Source: UKL13-2 sp038206765
Lineage (GTDB): Bacteria > Pseudomonadota > Gammaproteobacteria > Burkholderiales > Usitatibacteraceae
NCBI GenBank assembly: GCA_038206765.1
Contig: JBBRAM010000020.1
Span: 7,116-71,115, forward strand
DNA: 64,000 nt
Direction: 5' to 3'
Each line of letters begins with the position of its first letter. Positions within the stretch are counted from its first letter, which is position 1. The notes beneath the pieces were generated by a model, which worked only from the letters and a program-made list of their open reading frames with translations, made no database searches and had not been told where the DNA came from. Positions 17,224-26,879 of the stretch are shown one piece after another. Position numbers and translations under genes: made by a program.

Positions 17224-18804
17224 ATGCCCCACAACACCCTTGCCGCCATCGATTTAGGCTCCAATAGCTTCCACTTGCAAATTGCCCGCGTGGTTGATGG
17301 CCAGCTTTATGCATTCGATAGCCTAAAAGAAACGGTACGGCTTGGCGCCGGCATCACGCCCGATAGACAGATTGACGATAAGACTGCCGAGCGCGCGCTA
17401 GCGGCGCTGCGCCTGTTTGCCGAACGGCTACGCGGCATGCCCAAAGATGCCGTACGCGTGGTCGGGACTAATGCACTGCGGATCGCCAAGAACGCCAATA
17501 ATTTTGTGCGCGAGGCTGAGGCTACGCTGGGCTATCCGATTGAAATTATTGCCGGACGTGAAGAAGCGCGCCTGATTTATATTGGCGTGGCACACAGCCT
17601 GCCCCCCGACAGCCAAAACCGCTTGGTGATCGATATTGGTGGCGGCTCAACTGAATTTATTATCGGCCATCGCCTGAAGCCGAAGCTGTTGGAAAGCCTT
17701 TATATGGGCTGCGTCACCTTCTCAGAGCGTTATTTTCCCGGCGGTAAGGTCGATAAAAAATCGTTTAAAGATGCGCAATACGCGGCGGCGCGGGAGCTGG
17801 AATCGATCATCGTCCCGTTCAAAAAAGAAGGCTGGCGCAACGCTTACGGCTCCAGTGGAACTGCGAAGGCGCTGGGCGCAATTATGGTCGAAAACGGCTT
17901 GAGCAAACACGCTATCACCCGGGAAGGCTTGGCGTGGCTGAAAGAAAAAGCGCTTCGGGCGGGTGATTTTAAAAGTTTAGACAGCCTTGGTATCAAGGGC
18001 GTCAAAGGCGACCGACTGCCCGTGTTGCCCGGTGGCTTGGCGATTATGTCCGCAATTTTTGACGAGTTGGATTTGCAGGAAATGTCGGTCGCTGATACGG
18101 CACTTCGCGATGGCGTGCTTTACGATTTGTTGGGACGCACTACGCACGCCGACATTCGTGATGTCACCGTCACACAGCTCGGAAAACGCTATCACGTCGA
18201 TCACGCCCAAGCGCGACGTGTTGAGAGTTTGGCAATGCGATTTTTTAACGCGCTGCATCCAGATAGCGCCACAAAATCAGCGCGCGAAACCGATACTGAA
18301 ATTTTCTTCCAATCCCGCCAAACACTAGGCTGGGCGTGCAGTTTGCATGAAATTGGCATCTCAATTGCGCAAGCCGCTTTCCATAAACATTCGGCCTACG
18401 TTATTGGCAACGCCGATATGCCGGGGTTCTCAAAACGGGAGCAGGTGTCGCTGGCGGCATTGCTCTTGTCTCAGCGCGGCAAGCTTGGGAAATTATCAAC
18501 CGACTTGTTGGCTGATCGTGAATTTATTGCGCGTGCGTTGTGCTTGCGATTGGCAGTTTTGCTGTCGCGCAGCCGCCGCAACATTGACCCTAAGCTATTC
18601 ACGCTGTCCCGCCTGCCCAAGCCGCTCAAGTTGCCAAGCTTACCCGCTGGCCCGCTCGCGCTGGACGACTATACACTCGATGTCGAGCCGATCTGGTTGG
18701 CGAGCCATGACTTAACGGACTATGAACTGAAGCAAGAGGCCGCTGAGTGGGCAAACGTCGGCATCAGCGTCATCATTACCGGCAGGAATGCTGTCGTGGC
18801 TTAA
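17224..18804 (+). CDS. ppx: exopolyphosphatase Ppx/GppA family
   Basis: A 526-residue ASKHA-fold phosphatase. The N-terminal phosphate-1 motif A-A-I-D-L-G-S-N-S-F-H-L is at residues 6-17, the phosphate-2 motif V-I-D-I-G-G-G-S-T-E-F near 136-147, and the catalytic-base region E-E-A-R-L-I-Y near 113-120. The C-terminal half is the HD-like helical domain of long Ppx proteins (I-S near H-E-I-G-I-S, residues 376-381). It removes terminal phosphate from polyphosphate and can act on pppGpp. It is divergent from ppk1 across a 183-base region, so synthesis and degradation genes share regulatory DNA. Confidence 0.93.
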   Translation: MPHNTLAAIDLGSNSFHLQIARVVDGQLYAFDSLKETVRLGAGITPDRQIDDKTAERALAALRLFAERLRGMPKDAVRVVGTNALRIAKNANNFVREAEATLGYPIEIIAGREEARLIYIGVAHSLPPDSQNRLVIDIGGGSTEFIIGHRLKPKLLESLYMGCVTFSERYFPGGKVDKKSFKDAQYAAARELESIIVPFKKEGWRNAYGSSGTAKALGAIMVENGLSKHAITREGLAWLKEKALRAGDFKSLDSLGIKGVKGDRLPVLPGGLAIMSAIFDELDLQEMSVADTALRDGVLYDLLGRTTHADIRDVTVTQLGKRYHVDHAQARRVESLAMRFFNALHPDSATKSARETDTEIFFQSRQTLGWACSLHEIGISIAQAAFHKHSAYVIGNADMPGFSKREQVSLAALLLSQRGKLGKLSTDLLADREFIARALCLRLAVLLSRSRRNIDPKLFTLSRLPKPLKLPSLPAGPLALDDYTLDVEPIWLASHDLTDYELKQEAAEWANVGISVIITGRNAVVA

Positions 18805-18840
18805 TTGCGAAGGGTCAAACCCCCTCAGCCGGTGAAGCCC

Positions 18841-20142
18841 CTATTGATTTACGAACGGTTTCGCGGCCTCTTTCCCCACCGCCAGCGCCATTAAAATGGC
18901 GCAAATAAACGCGCATCCCACGCCAACAAACACCCAGCTTGGCAAATGTGCGTCCAATAACAGCCCAAACACGATTGGCGATATCGCCAAGCCCACATCG
19001 AGGCCCGAGTAGACCAACCCATAGACCCGCCCAAATGCGCCCTCGCCGAGCCTTGCTGTCGTGGCGCGACGCACCAGCATGTCGCGCGAGGGTCCCGACA
19101 AACCCACGCCAAAGCCCATCAAGGCCATGATTGGCAGAATGAGCATAGACGGCAACACAGCGAAGGCCAACAAAAATGCAAGGCAGGCGGACACTGCTAA
19201 TGCAGCCGAGATCAGATATTCAAACTGCATCTCATGCTTCACCACAAAGCTCTTCACCACAAAGCCGCCGCACACCAAGCCAGCCGAGGCACCCAGCAAA
19301 TAGGCCGTCAGCGCAGAAGTCGCCAATGCCAACGAAACGCTGTAAAGCTCGCGCAACAGTGGCGGCGCAAAATTTTGCAACGCGCCGAACGCCATCGTTG
19401 AGAAAAAGAAGAACGCAAACGCCAGCCACACGACGCGCAAGCTGAGGAACCGCCAGATTGAGGCTGATTGCGGTGGATTTACGGAATTTCTATCAGGCGA
19501 AGCTTGCGCCAAGTCATATTGCAGCAATTTACGGCTCCAGATCAGAAACGCCAATGCAATCGCGCCCACAAGGGCTGCGCCGAGCGCCGCGATCCGCCAA
19601 CCGTAAGTCGTGGCAAGTGCCAACATCAACACCGGACTCAACGCCCAGCCTAAGTTGCCCGATAAGCCGTGCACCGAAAACGCATGCCCGAGGCGTGACA
19701 CAGAAACACGGCGATTAATCAACGTAAAATCAGCCGGGTGGAAAACTGAATTGCCCAAACCCCCGACCGCCGCCGCACCAAAAAGCGCCGCAAAATTCGG
19801 CGATGCAGCAACCAGCAATGCAGCGCAAACTAGCAGCGTCACGCCCGCGCACAGCACGCGATGTGCGCCGAACCGATCTACGACAAGTCCCGCAAATGCC
19901 TGCCCTACGCCGGAAACGACAAAAAATGTCGTCATCAACATGCCTAACTGTACAAAACTCAAGCCGAATTCCCGCATGAACCAAGGAAACAGCGGCGGTA
20001 ACATGAGATGAAAAAAATGCGATGTGCCGTGGGCGAAACCAATCAGCGAAATGATAGTGGCATCGGCTTTTAAGCTAACGGGTAAATCGACAACCGGTGG
20101 CGCAGTCGACAGGGACGAAGTTGGAGGGGCTGAAGAAGACAT
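18841..20142 (-). CDS. MFS transporter, Fsr (fosmidomycin-resistance)-like
   Basis: A 433-residue major facilitator with 12 predicted membrane helices. The loop after helix 2 has G-L-V-V-D-R-F-G-A-H-R-V, matching the MFS G-x-x-x-D-R-x-G-x-R signature. The segments S-V-F-H-P-A-D and S-V-H-G-L-S-G-N-L-G-W-A resemble those of the Fsr efflux subgroup. The polar N-terminal leader of about 28 residues is Ser/Pro-rich. It faces ppx tail to tail and is divergent from selO across 107 bases. The transported compound is unknown. Confidence 0.82.
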   Translation of the reverse strand: MSSSAPPTSSLSTAPPVVDLPVSLKADATIISLIGFAHGTSHFFHLMLPPLFPWFMREFGLSFVQLGMLMTTFFVVSGVGQAFAGLVVDRFGAHRVLCAGVTLLVCAALLVAASPNFAALFGAAAVGGLGNSVFHPADFTLINRRVSVSRLGHAFSVHGLSGNLGWALSPVLMLALATTYGWRIAALGAALVGAIALAFLIWSRKLLQYDLAQASPDRNSVNPPQSASIWRFLSLRVVWLAFAFFFFSTMAFGALQNFAPPLLRELYSVSLALATSALTAYLLGASAGLVCGGFVVKSFVVKHEMQFEYLISAALAVSACLAFLLAFAVLPSMLILPIMALMGFGVGLSGPSRDMLVRRATTARLGEGAFGRVYGLVYSGLDVGLAISPIVFGLLLDAHLPSWVFVGVGCAFICAILMALAVGKEAAKPFVNQ

Positions 20143-20249
20143 AACGTTACTTTAAGAATGAGTTCCATTTTAACATTTTCAGTCAATCCCCATATGGCGG
20201 AATCAACGCCGTAAAATGATGCAACCTGCTTTATTTTCATGGAACTTCA

Positions 20250-21833
20250 ATGCTCAATTTCGATAACCGCTTCCAACGCGAACTCCCGGGAGAGACGGGT
20301 CTGCCCAACACAGTTCGGCAAGTTTCAAACATTCTCTGGTCGAGCGTCACACCGACCCCAGTTACCGCGCCACGGCTACTGGCCTATTCGCCAGAAGTGG
20401 CTTCCAGCCTTGATTTGGACGATGTTGCGATGCAATCCCCGTCGATGATCGCAGCACTTGCTGGCAACGCTGTCCTGCCCGGCAGTGCGCCTTACGCGAC
20501 GCGTTACGGTGGCCATCAATTCGGCAACTGGGCGGGACAGTTGGGTGATGGTCGCGCAATTTATTTGGGCGAGGTGGTGAACAAAAAAGGCGATCGCGCC
20601 GGTGAACGATACGAGTTGCAACTCAAGGGTGCAGGCCGCACGCCCTACTCCCGCGGCGCGGATGGTCGTGCCGTATTGCGATCCTCGATCCGCGAATTTT
20701 TGTGCTCCGAAGCAATGCACCATTTGGGCATTCCAACCACCAGAGCGTTAAGCCTGATTGAGACGGGCGATCGAGTCGTGCGGGATATGTTTTACGATGG
20801 CCACCCTGCGGCTGAATCGGGCGCGATTGTGTGCCGCGTTGCACCCTCGTTCACCCGATTTGGGCATTTTGAAATTTTGGCCGCGCGGGGCGAACTCGAG
20901 TTGCTTAAAGCATTGGTGGCCTTCACGATTGATCGTGATTTTTCCGACTTAAATTTAGCAGGAAAAACGCCCCAAGAGCGGCTTCCAGCCTGGTTCTCCG
21001 AGGTATGCCTCCGCACCGCCAAGATGGTTGCCGAATGGATGCGCGTTGGTTTTGTGCATGGCGTCATGAACACCGACAATATGTCGATTTTAGGACTCAC
21101 CATCGACTACGGCCCCTACGGCTGGATCGACAATTTCGACCCCGGCTGGACGCCAAACACCACCGATGGGGAGGGCAAACGCTATTGCTTCGGCCGCCAA
21201 CCCGAAATCGCACGATGGAATTTGGAACGCTTGGCTAGCGCGCTGGCAGCCATTCATGCCAATCACGATGAACTCAGTAATTGCCTAAACCAATACGATG
21301 AAATGTACAGCAATGAATCTGCCCGAATTTACGCAGGAAAGTTTGGGTTTACCCAATGGCAAGATGGCCCAAATGGTGACAGCGCGCTAGTCGGCGATGT
21401 GTTCGCCCTCATGCAACGCGCCGAGGTAGACATGACCGAATTTTTCCGTAAGCTGGCCGAGGTTGATGTAGCCAGTCCTTCTGTCGATGCGCTGCATAGC
21501 GCCTTCTACGTTGATAATTTGTTCCAACAAAACCGCGCTGATTTCGCCGCCTGGCTCGCCCGCTACGCGCTCCGCATAAGCCAAGACAACCGCCCCACCG
21601 CCGAACGCATCACCAGCATGAACCAGCTAAACCCCCGCTACGTGCTCCGCAACTACCTCGCGCAACAAGCTATCGACAAGGCTGAAGCAGGCGACACCAG
21701 CATGATTCACGAATTGCTAGAGGTCATGCGCAATCCGTACGCCGTGCAGGCGGGACGGGAAGCGTTTAGCGCGATTCGGCCTGATTGGGCGCGGCAGAAG
21801 GCTGGGTGTTCTATGTTGTCCTGTAGCTCCTAG
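20250..21833 (+). CDS. selO: protein adenylyltransferase SelO (YdiU)
   Basis: A 527-residue pseudokinase-fold enzyme of the SelO family, which transfers AMP from ATP to Ser/Thr/Tyr residues, in E. coli to redox-related proteins. The signature Y-A-T-R-Y-G-G-H-Q-F-G-N-W-A-G-Q-L-G-D-G lies near residues 81-100, the L-K-G-A-G-R-T-P-Y-S-R nucleotide site near 126-136, and G-V-M-N-T-D-N-M-S-I-L-G near 271-282 with the catalytic Asn and Asp. The protein ends C-S-M-L-S-C-S-S; eukaryotic SelO carries selenocysteine near this end, replaced here by Cys. A single-gene unit ending in a hairpin. Confidence 0.95.
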   Translation: MLNFDNRFQRELPGETGLPNTVRQVSNILWSSVTPTPVTAPRLLAYSPEVASSLDLDDVAMQSPSMIAALAGNAVLPGSAPYATRYGGHQFGNWAGQLGDGRAIYLGEVVNKKGDRAGERYELQLKGAGRTPYSRGADGRAVLRSSIREFLCSEAMHHLGIPTTRALSLIETGDRVVRDMFYDGHPAAESGAIVCRVAPSFTRFGHFEILAARGELELLKALVAFTIDRDFSDLNLAGKTPQERLPAWFSEVCLRTAKMVAEWMRVGFVHGVMNTDNMSILGLTIDYGPYGWIDNFDPGWTPNTTDGEGKRYCFGRQPEIARWNLERLASALAAIHANHDELSNCLNQYDEMYSNESARIYAGKFGFTQWQDGPNGDSALVGDVFALMQRAEVDMTEFFRKLAEVDVASPSVDALHSAFYVDNLFQQNRADFAAWLARYALRISQDNRPTAERITSMNQLNPRYVLRNYLAQQAIDKAEAGDTSMIHELLEVMRNPYAVQAGREAFSAIRPDWARQKAGCSMLSCSS

Positions 21834-21857
21834 AATTTACCGATGGAATGCCTGAAG

Positions 21858-21879
21858 AGCCGCTCTGGGAGCGGCTTTT
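21858..21879 (+). terminator. probable intrinsic terminator after selO
   Basis: An 8-bp GC-rich stem AGCCGCTC / GAGCGGCT with a three-base loop is followed by a short T run. It lies 25 bases after the selO stop, between convergent selO and the FHA gene. Confidence 0.6.
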
Positions 21880-21953
21880 GACGTTTTGCAAAACGACGCT
21901 AATGGTCGCTTTTGAGTAACCTTGAGCCAAAGGCATCAATAATCATGACGTTT

Positions 21954-22979
21954 TTAAAACTCATTTTCATACGCGGCCCCGTCCTCGTCCTCCTCCTGTT
22001 TTTTGCGCGCTCTATCAACCCGCTCTCTCAGCGCTGCGGCGGTCATCGAAAACGCCTCTGTCGTTATGGGTTGGGCTAACCTTAACGACGGGTGTTCAAT
22101 CAGCCCTATGGTTTGCACATCGGTTAGGCGCTGTCGCGAAATCCAGTGCTGCCCAACCGGGATGATGATGGCAATGGTGGCGACGAGCGCGACCGCGTAG
22201 CGCAGAGTGGGCCAGTGTCGCGCATCGGCTAATCGCAGATGAAAGCGTATGGTCATCGCGGCAACAATCACGATGACGGGCTGAGTGATGCGGATCGGCC
22301 ACAGCCATGACATGGCGAATGCAAGCACATCGAGCAGGTGCAAAATGAGGGTGCCGCTCAGGTAGCCAATACAGGCAATGAGGAGATGAGAGAAAAATCG
22401 CTCGTTGCCGCTGATGAGCCGCCCGAACAGCGCGTACAGACCGCTCCAAATACAGAGCAACGCCACTTGTCCACTGAGATCGTAAAGATAGGCTGGCGAA
22501 TTTTGGTTTACGTCTTGAAGCCAAATTCGCCAGGCGCCGTGCAACAGCACGCATACCACTGCCAGCAGGGCGTACGGCCAGACGGCACGGCGCGACAACG
22601 TTTGCTCAGGTGCTAACAGCCACGCACTGCAGCGAACCCGGATAAGCGAATTTCCGATTCGGTAAATTTGCTCGTTCGCGATGTCTTCGGTGAAATGAAC
22701 CACCTGAGCGCGCTTGCTGCGGCCGGCGATGATGCCATTGCGCGTGCCGAGATCTCGAAGCGATACGCGACCATCGGCGTCTATTTGAAGTTCGGCGTGA
22801 TGCGGTGCGCTATGCGGATCGTCCAAGACCAAATCATTATCGAGCGCGCGACCAATTCGCAGCGTGGCCTGATTTACCTGTGCTTGCGTTTCGGCTTCAA
22901 GGGAGTAGCGACGATTCGAAAGCGCTACTCGGGCCAGAATACTGCCATCGCGATGCAGTTGCTCAATAATCCAACTCAT
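21954..22979 (-). CDS. FHA-domain membrane protein
   Basis: A 341-residue protein with an N-terminal cytoplasmic forkhead-associated domain (about residues 38-112) with the phosphothreonine-binding residues in place: I-G-R near 42, S-A-P-H-H-A-E-L near 57-64 and L-G-T-R-N-G near 76-81. Five hydrophobic helices follow between about 130 and 285, then a charged tail ending in a Glu/Asp-rich stretch. FHA domains bind phosphothreonine peptides, so the protein should respond to Ser/Thr phosphorylation at the membrane. Its ATG overlaps the stop of the upstream protease gene by four bases (ATGA), showing translational coupling. No kinase gene is adjacent. Confidence 0.85.
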   Translation of the reverse strand: MSWIIEQLHRDGSILARVALSNRRYSLEAETQAQVNQATLRIGRALDNDLVLDDPHSAPHHAELQIDADGRVSLRDLGTRNGIIAGRSKRAQVVHFTEDIANEQIYRIGNSLIRVRCSAWLLAPEQTLSRRAVWPYALLAVVCVLLHGAWRIWLQDVNQNSPAYLYDLSGQVALLCIWSGLYALFGRLISGNERFFSHLLIACIGYLSGTLILHLLDVLAFAMSWLWPIRITQPVIVIVAAMTIRFHLRLADARHWPTLRYAVALVATIAIIIPVGQHWISRQRLTDVQTIGLIEHPSLRLAQPITTEAFSMTAAALRERVDRARKKQEEDEDGAAYENEF

Positions 22980-24550
22980 CGGAGTCTCTCCAAAAACATA
23001 CCGCTTAATCGTTGCCCATTCTCAAAAGAAACGCCCTTCATTGACAGCACGCTACTCAATCGCTCGCTCGCATCGTCCACCTGATTAGCGCTGACCGTGT
23101 AGTTATAAACACCATCGAATTTGCGAAATCCAGTCAGACAAATCGAGACGCGATAGACATGGGCAGATGTTTTGACATAATCGTCGCGGCACTCGGCAGG
23201 TGTCATCTCGGCGTTGCCGCGCCCGTACAAAGAATTCAGAAACGTGCTTTGATTAAACAGCGCCAAGAATTGCGGCGTCGCCAATTTATCGTTTCGTAGC
23301 AGTGTGTGGCTGATGCTGAGTGAACCCGCGTACAAATTATTGCGCACGAATAGCTCAGAATGTAGGCTGCAATTGAGGGTGTCTTGTTGGTAGCGCAACC
23401 GTTCGCCATCGCGACCACCTGCCCAGCATTTGGTCAGGCTACCGTCGAGAGTCGGTACTAAGCGTCCGGAAAGGGTTTGGCTTGCGAAGCCAGCGTTGGC
23501 GCTAGGCACGGTTAAAGGCGAGGGTTGAGATGCCGCTGAAGGTGGGGGCGGCGCTGCTGTAACCGCTGCAGTAGGCGTTGCAGCGGGTGTTGCCAATGAC
23601 GTGGGACCAGAGGTAGCGGCGGACGGCTTTGCTTTTTCAGACGTTAAAAATTTACCCGCCACAAAATCTTGATGAACTAACAGTTGTCGCGCGATTTCAG
23701 TGCGCCACTCGTTGCGTGGCGCGGCTTTCCACGCTCGCTCGAGCAACTCACGCGCATAACGAATCGGCACTAGAAAGCTGATCAGCATGGCGTGCCGGTG
23801 CGTGGCGACATTCACGCCAACGACCCTGCCCGATTCGTCAATCGCCGGGCCACCACTCATTCCCGAATTCAGCGCCCCAGAAAATAACATCTGCTCATAA
23901 ATGCGCGATTCCACAGGCCCGTTATAAATGCCCTCCGAAATTAAAAAGCCCAGCTCCAATGGGTTGCCTAGTGAGAAAACACGCTCGCCCTGTGCAAGCG
24001 CCGGTTCGCGCAAGCTAAATGCAGGCCAAGGCAAGACCGGACTTTCCGGCTCCGTCCGCAATACCGCGAGATCATGGATAACATCAATGGCCATGAGCTT
24101 CGCTCTGACGGTACGCTCGCTTGTTTGCCGAAGCTCCAAGCGAAATTTCTCCGGATTGATCGCCAAAGAGGAGACCACGTGATAGTTCGTCAGCAACCAA
24201 GCTCCCCCGGCACCATCGTCGCGCACCACAAACCCTGAGCCGAGCGACGATTGCTCGTTGGCGCTATTGCGCAAAATCCGCACCTGAACCAGCCGATCTT
24301 TATAGCGTGCAAATAAGTCGCGCGCCGATGGCGAAGCGGGCGGCAGCGCCGATGGAGCAACTGGCGGGGCCAATTTTGCGGCTTGCTGGGCGAGCTGGGA
24401 TGGCTGCGATAGATTTGAAAGGGTGGCGGAATTGGCGATTGGCTGGGCCGTGATGAGGTCAGGCTTAGCAGTTACCGGTTGAAAAATTTGAATGGCAACG
24501 CCAGCACAGATGGAGGCGAAATAAGGCTTGTTGTAACGGTCAATGGGCAT
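22976..24550 (-). CDS. trypsin-like serine protease coupled to an FHA protein
   Basis: A 524-residue protein from the ATG at 24550 (an upstream in-frame TTG at 24625 is less likely). A hydrophobic segment near residues 10-22 may be a signal or anchor. The trypsin-like domain (about 75-270) carries the triad: His in T-N-Y-H-V-V, Asp in H-D-L-A-V-L and Ser in S-G-M-S-G-G-P-A. No PDZ domain is visible, unlike DegP. A Pro/Ala/Ser-rich linker (about 300-350) leads to a C-terminal region of about 170 residues of unknown fold, beginning near V-P-T-L-D-G-S-L-T-K-C-W. It is in an operon with the FHA-membrane gene. Confidence 0.85.
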   Translation of the reverse strand: MPIDRYNKPYFASICAGVAIQIFQPVTAKPDLITAQPIANSATLSNLSQPSQLAQQAAKLAPPVAPSALPPASPSARDLFARYKDRLVQVRILRNSANEQSSLGSGFVVRDDGAGGAWLLTNYHVVSSLAINPEKFRLELRQTSERTVRAKLMAIDVIHDLAVLRTEPESPVLPWPAFSLREPALAQGERVFSLGNPLELGFLISEGIYNGPVESRIYEQMLFSGALNSGMSGGPAIDESGRVVGVNVATHRHAMLISFLVPIRYARELLERAWKAAPRNEWRTEIARQLLVHQDFVAGKFLTSEKAKPSAATSGPTSLATPAATPTAAVTAAPPPPSAASQPSPLTVPSANAGFASQTLSGRLVPTLDGSLTKCWAGGRDGERLRYQQDTLNCSLHSELFVRNNLYAGSLSISHTLLRNDKLATPQFLALFNQSTFLNSLYGRGNAEMTPAECRDDYVKTSAHVYRVSICLTGFRKFDGVYNYTVSANQVDDASERLSSVLSMKGVSFENGQRLSGMFLERLR

Positions 24551-25072
24551 AGGGTTCAATAAGCTCAATTTGCGGAGCGAGCGACAATGCGACTCGGTTG
24601 TGGGGGAGGGTATATCGAAATCCAAGTCAAAATCCGAATTAGAAAAACGAAATCGCGCGCAAGATCAGACGCGAAACGCGGATAAACGATAGTAAATCAT
24701 AAAAAACAAATGTACTCACAAAGTAAAGAACGAAGTACAGAAGGAAGTACAGAACGAAACATGCAGGACAAACAAAGGACAAAGTACGCCAACTTTTCTC
24801 ACCGCTCAAATGGTTGTATTCAAGCGGTTCCCCAGTTTTCCCACAGCCAACCTCCAACCCACGGTACAATAGGGGTTAGTGGGTTGTTTTGTAAGCGCTT
24901 TTGGGAATTTTCTCAGTCGCGTCAGTGATACAAAGCGACGTTACTATCGGCGACAATTTTCGCTGTTTTTTGTTACTTACTGCTGCGCCCTGTCGGCCAA
25001 TCGCCTATTCTTTTCGATTCCGCCCAATGTACGGCCGTAGCTCACTCTTAATTTCATTTTTAGGCCGTTTGC
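24551..25072. other. non-coding region between the protease gene and rhlE
   Basis: This divergent intergenic region should hold promoters for both the protease-FHA operon and rhlE, but no clear -35/-10 pair was identified. It contains a short direct-repeat run, GAAGTACAGAA with variants, at about 24718-24760. The long 5' leader in front of rhlE (over 200 bases) may carry regulatory structure, as is common for RNA helicase genes; no known riboswitch was recognised. Confidence 0.45.
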
Positions 25073-26638
25073 ATGACATTTGCTTCATTGAATTTAGTCC
25101 CCGAATTACTACGTGCTGTTGAAGAAAGCGGCTACACCGAGCCTACGCCAATCCAAGCGCAGGCGATCCCTGCCATTTTGGCCAAGCTCGACATCATGGG
25201 GTGCGCACAAACCGGCACCGGCAAAACGGCGAGCTTTACATTGCCGATGTTGAATTTGTTGGCGCCGCTCGCCAGTGCCAGCACCTCGCCCGCGCGCCAT
25301 CCCGTCCGCGCGCTGGTGCTCACGCCGACGCGCGAGCTGGCCGCGCAAGTTGAGGAATCGGTCCGCACTTATGGCAAATATTTGCCACTTCGGGCCGCCG
25401 TTGTTTATGGCGGCATCGACATCAAGCCACAAATTAAGGCGCTGCAAGCGGGCGTGGAGATTGTTGTTGCCACGCCGGGGCGTCTGCTTGATCACGTTGA
25501 AGGCAAGAGCATCAATTTGTCGCAGGTGCAGATTTTGATTTTGGATGAAGCGGACCGGATGCTCGATATGGGCTTTATGCCGGCGATCAACCGTATCCTC
25601 GGTTTGCTGCCGGCAAACCGGCAAAATTTGCTGTTCTCGGCGACGTTTTCGGAAGAGATTAAACGCCTTGCCAACCAATTCATGCGCAACCCGACAATGA
25701 TCGAAGTGGCGCGTCGTAACACGCCTTCTGGGCTCGTCACCCATTCAGCTTATGAAGTGCCAGCCGCCAGCAAACATGCGCTGTTGGCGCACCTCATCAA
25801 ATCGCGCGATATGCAGCAAGTACTGATTTTTACCCGCCGCAAAATTGATGCCGACCAGTTGTCCCGCAAACTTGCCCGCGATGGCTTGCTAGCAACCGCG
25901 ATCCACAGTGATCGTTCGCAGCTTGAACGCACCCAAGCACTGGATGAATTTAAGCAAGGCAAAGTCAAAATTTTGGTGGCGACCGAAGTCGCTGCGCGTG
26001 GTTTAGATATCGACCAATTGCCTTTTGTGATTAACTACGAATTGCCGAATACGCCCGAAGATTATGTCCACCGCATTGGCCGCACGGGCCGCGCGGGCAG
26101 CCCCGGCGAGGCGATTTCGCTGGTCAGCCCGGATGAGATGGACTATCTGGCGGGCATTGAAAAACTGCTGAAATTCCAGATACCGCGTTTGCCGGTTCCA
26201 GAGTTTGCGGGCGAGCGAAAACATTCATCCAGCCACGGTTCTTCAAATGCATCATCAAGCGCCGCCCCGCGCGACCGAGTTGGTCGAGGTGACACGGTTG
26301 GCAAAGGCGGCGAAAAGGGTGACAGGAACGAGCGAACGGACCGAGGCAACAGCAACCATCGCAACGACAAAGATGCCGGCCACAAGCGCCCTCGCCCTCA
26401 ATACGGCGCAAACGCCGCGCCTGCTCCCATGCCCGGCGGGTTTGATTTCAGCAAGCCCTATGAATCATCCGCCAAGCCCGATGCAAACAGTCTGGCAAGT
26501 CTGTCTGCTAAACCCACCACGCCGCAACGCGGCAAACAACAACGCCCCACCGCTGCCCTTTTCCGCAGAGCGACCGGTAGCAAAGCTGGGGAAGAGCAAC
26601 CCGCTGAGCAGACTGAAGCCGAAACGGTTGAGAAGTAG
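25073..26638 (+). CDS. rhlE: DEAD-box ATP-dependent RNA helicase RhlE
   Basis: A 521-residue helicase. The Q motif F-x-x-L-x-L and G-Y-x-x-P-T-P-I-Q lie in residues 3-29, Walker A A-Q-T-G-T-G-K-T near 46-53, P-T-R-E-L-A near 85, D-E-A-D near 160, S-A-T near 191, and motif VI H-R-I-G-R-T-G-R-A-G near 334-343. The last 140 residues are a disordered Arg/Gly/Asn/Asp-rich tail with G-E-K-G-D-R-N-E-R-type imperfect repeats, typical of RhlE proteins, which remodel rRNA and mRNA structure and work with the degradosome. Confidence 0.92.
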   Translation: MTFASLNLVPELLRAVEESGYTEPTPIQAQAIPAILAKLDIMGCAQTGTGKTASFTLPMLNLLAPLASASTSPARHPVRALVLTPTRELAAQVEESVRTYGKYLPLRAAVVYGGIDIKPQIKALQAGVEIVVATPGRLLDHVEGKSINLSQVQILILDEADRMLDMGFMPAINRILGLLPANRQNLLFSATFSEEIKRLANQFMRNPTMIEVARRNTPSGLVTHSAYEVPAASKHALLAHLIKSRDMQQVLIFTRRKIDADQLSRKLARDGLLATAIHSDRSQLERTQALDEFKQGKVKILVATEVAARGLDIDQLPFVINYELPNTPEDYVHRIGRTGRAGSPGEAISLVSPDEMDYLAGIEKLLKFQIPRLPVPEFAGERKHSSSHGSSNASSSAAPRDRVGRGDTVGKGGEKGDRNERTDRGNSNHRNDKDAGHKRPRPQYGANAAPAPMPGGFDFSKPYESSAKPDANSLASLSAKPTTPQRGKQQRPTAALFRRATGSKAGEEQPAEQTEAETVEK

Positions 26639-26767
26639 TACGATAGTGTTTGCGTTTATAGCGGGCGGTTACAGCAGGCGGTTATAACAGACATGTAGAG
26701 GGCATCGTTGTTGTTGTAAGCTGCGGTGTTGTTCTAACCTGTAGGGAAACAGGCTGTAAATGATGGT

Positions 26768-26776
26768 TGGTATAAT
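26768..26776 (+). promoter_or_regulatory. extended -10 promoter before the small membrane protein gene
   Basis: TGGTATAAT is an extended -10 element (TG, one base, TATAAT) about 100 bases upstream of the gene at 26880. No good -35 is present, which is acceptable for extended -10 promoters. Confidence 0.45.
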
Positions 26777-26879
26777 ACTTGCAGTGATGGTCAGAGCATT
26801 TCAACATATTTGAACCAGCCTGCAAGTTCGTGCGACTAAACTGGCAACAATGATTTTCAGCAGCCTTTCTAAGGCCCAC

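Noticed and set aside
24639..24869. Minus-strand frame with F-V-L-Y-F-L-L-Y-F-V-L-Y-F repeats
   Set aside because: It arises from the GAAGTACAGAA direct repeats in non-coding DNA and has no ribosome site.
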